6,297 nucleotides of DNA from Armatimonadota bacterium (GTDB lineage: Bacteria; Armatimonadota; SYMT01): positions 1 to 6,297 of the forward strand of contig JAJFMS010000221.1 in assembly GCA_020696885.1 (NCBI GenBank), written 5' to 3'. Numbering within the stretch: position 1 is the first letter of the stretch; each line of letters begins with the position of its first letter. The notes beneath the pieces were generated by a model. The model did no database searches and was not told the origin of the DNA. It saw only the letters and a program-made list of their open reading frames with translations. The translations under genes were made by a program, and so were the position numbers. Below are positions 5,564 to 6,297 of the stretch, piece after piece.

Positions 5564-6297
5564 ATGAAGCGATCCCAGCGACGAAATACCTCCCGCCTCC
5601 GCCGCTGCACCGGCGTCCTCCTGGCCAGCCAGACCGTCTGGAGCGCCTGTGCCGGCGTCGCGGCAGCGGAGCCCAAGCCCGCTCCGACCACTAAACCCAC
5701 GGCGTCTAATCCGGCCGCGCCCGTCGAGAAGCCCACCGCGAAGCCGGCGACCAAGCCTGCTGCGAAGCCGGCCGCAAAACCGGCCGCCGCGGACACCACA
5801 GCCAATCCCGGCAAGAAGCCGACCCTCCCCGGCACCCAGCCGCCGGCGCACCTCATCCCGGCCGGCGCGGTAAAGAAGCCCGTGCCCGGGGCGCCTGCTC
5901 CCGCGGCCGCTATCCCCGGGGCGCCGGCGGCGGTCCCCGGGGCTCCCGCCGTGCCTCCCGGTACGGTGGTGATCCGCCCGGCCGCGCCCAGCGCCCCCGC
6001 CGGCATGATCCGCCTGGACTTCCGCAGCACGAACATCGACACGGTGCTCCAGGCCTACGCGATGGCGTTCAAGTGGACCATCGTGAAGGACCCCGCCTGC
6101 TCCGGCGAGGTCACGGTCATCGAGACCCAGCCAATGGACCAGAAGCGGGCGATGTCCATCCTGGCTGCGCTGCTGGAGGTCCGCGGGTTCACCGCCAACC
6201 TGGACAACGGCATCCTGAAGGTGATGTCGCTGAAGCGGGCTGTTACCTCCTCCACTACCGTCAAGGTGGCCAACGCCACGGACATGACGGACGCCAG
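5564..6297 (+). CDS. gspD: GspD, secretin (5' part only)
   Basis: The frame is open from ATG 5564 to the last base, giving 244 complete residues and no stop; the gene continues beyond the window. Order: an Arg-rich start (1-14) and a moderately hydrophobic stretch (15-35) ending in VAAAEP, a plausible export signal with signal peptidase I cleavage after Ala35; an Ala/Pro/Lys-rich linker (37-147); and an N0 domain (149-226) with IRLDFRSTNIDTVLQAYA, IVKDPACSGEVTVIETQPM, then 'AMSILAALLEVRGFTANLDN' and GILKVMSLKRA. This follows the GspD N0 consensus (l.F..adI..v......g..fivdp.v.G.VTv....pl......ilaaLL...Gf.....g.i.kv) with Asp176-Pro177, Gly181 and Val183-Thr184 in place. The last residues (VKVANATDM) start the segment leading to N1. 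The role is the outer-membrane pore, with N0 facing GspC. PilQ is less likely given the pseudopilin cluster upstream and no AMIN domain. Internal ATG 6005 sits exactly before N0, but the strong context of 5564 and the export signal favour 5564. Confidence 0.88.
   Translation, partial: MKRSQRRNTSRLRRCTGVLLASQTVWSACAGVAAAEPKPAPTTKPTASNPAAPVEKPTAKPATKPAAKPAAKPAAADTTANPGKKPTLPGTQPPAHLIPAGAVKKPVPGAPAPAAAIPGAPAAVPGAPAVPPGTVVIRPAAPSAPAGMIRLDFRSTNIDTVLQAYAMAFKWTIVKDPACSGEVTVIETQPMDQKRAMSILAALLEVRGFTANLDNGILKVMSLKRAVTSSTTVKVANATDMTDA
5672..6004 (+). repeat. Low-complexity region coding the Ala/Pro/Lys linker of GspD
   Basis: About 110 codons between the export signal and N0. At 5729-5788 five Lys-Pro-containing four-residue units follow in register (KPTA, KPAT, KPAA, KPAA, KPAA); further on, PGAPA-like units recur (about 5885-5950). 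The region is lysine-rich in its first half and free of obvious folded-domain sequence. It has no stop in frame, so it belongs to gspD. Confidence 0.8.

Noticed and set aside
5649..5873. Short + strand open frame inside gspD
   Set aside because: It is an Arg/Pro/Ser-rich out-of-frame reading of the gspD linker. The gspD frame is open through the same region and continues into a recognisable N0 domain.
5341..6042. Minus-strand frame with a Gly/Ala/Pro collagen-like translation
   Set aside because: It mirrors the Pro/Ala-rich coding of the GspC-like tail and the GspD linker on the + strand. Low complexity on both strands is expected there.
1..6297. A type IV pilus operon instead of a T2SS
   Set aside because: The H-I-J-K pseudopilin set with a GspK lacking Glu5 and carrying hairpin motifs, and a GspD-type N0 without AMIN domains, point to secretion, although the platform genes are pilus-like.

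Overview
The window is a tightly packed, single-strand stretch of a type II secretion system (T2SS) operon. All genes are on the + strand and there is no free intergenic space longer than 13 bases. The DNA is very GC-rich (by eye well above 60%, with strong G/C at third codon positions). A secretin, pseudopilins and an inner-membrane platform imply a diderm bacterium. The phylum cannot be fixed from this window. The PilMNOP-like style of the platform proteins fits better outside the classical gammaproteobacterial gsp operons (for example deltaproteobacterial or myxobacterial, Acidobacteria, Planctomycetes or Armatimonadetes-type lineages), but that is inference.

Layout from left to right: the 3' end of gspH (1-234), gspI (231-593), gspJ (590-1396), gspK (GTG start, 1389-2726), gspL (2701-4209), gspM (4206-4745), a GspC/PilP-like gene (4729-5550), and the 5' part of gspD, the secretin (5564 to the window end). 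The gspD fragment has no stop before the end and runs off the window. Every junction overlaps (4, 4, 8, 26, 4 and 17 bases) except the last, which has a 13-base gap. Nearly every start has a good Shine-Dalgarno sequence inside the preceding gene, so the set is probably one translationally coupled transcript. No promoter, terminator, RNA gene, insertion sequence or CRISPR array was seen.

How the genes work together: GspH, I, J and K are minor pseudopilins; I, J and K form the tip of the periplasmic pseudopilus. GspL and GspM form the inner-membrane platform that couples the cytoplasmic ATPase to pseudopilus assembly. The GspC/PilP-like protein should bridge the platform to the N0 domain of the secretin GspD, the outer-membrane exit pore. 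GspE, GspF and GspG are not in the window and may lie upstream.

The most notable points are a gene order and domain style that mimic a type IV pilus pilM-N-O-P-Q cluster (L = M+N, M = O, C = P, D = Q); a PilP/GspC-like protein with a possible lipobox, no visible PDZ domain and a collagen-like Gly-Pro tail; a roughly 110-residue Ala/Pro/Lys linker ahead of the secretin N0 domain; and a GspK with three NxN-type motifs and a polyglutamine tract. These are variations on a known machine. I do not see a wholly new system.
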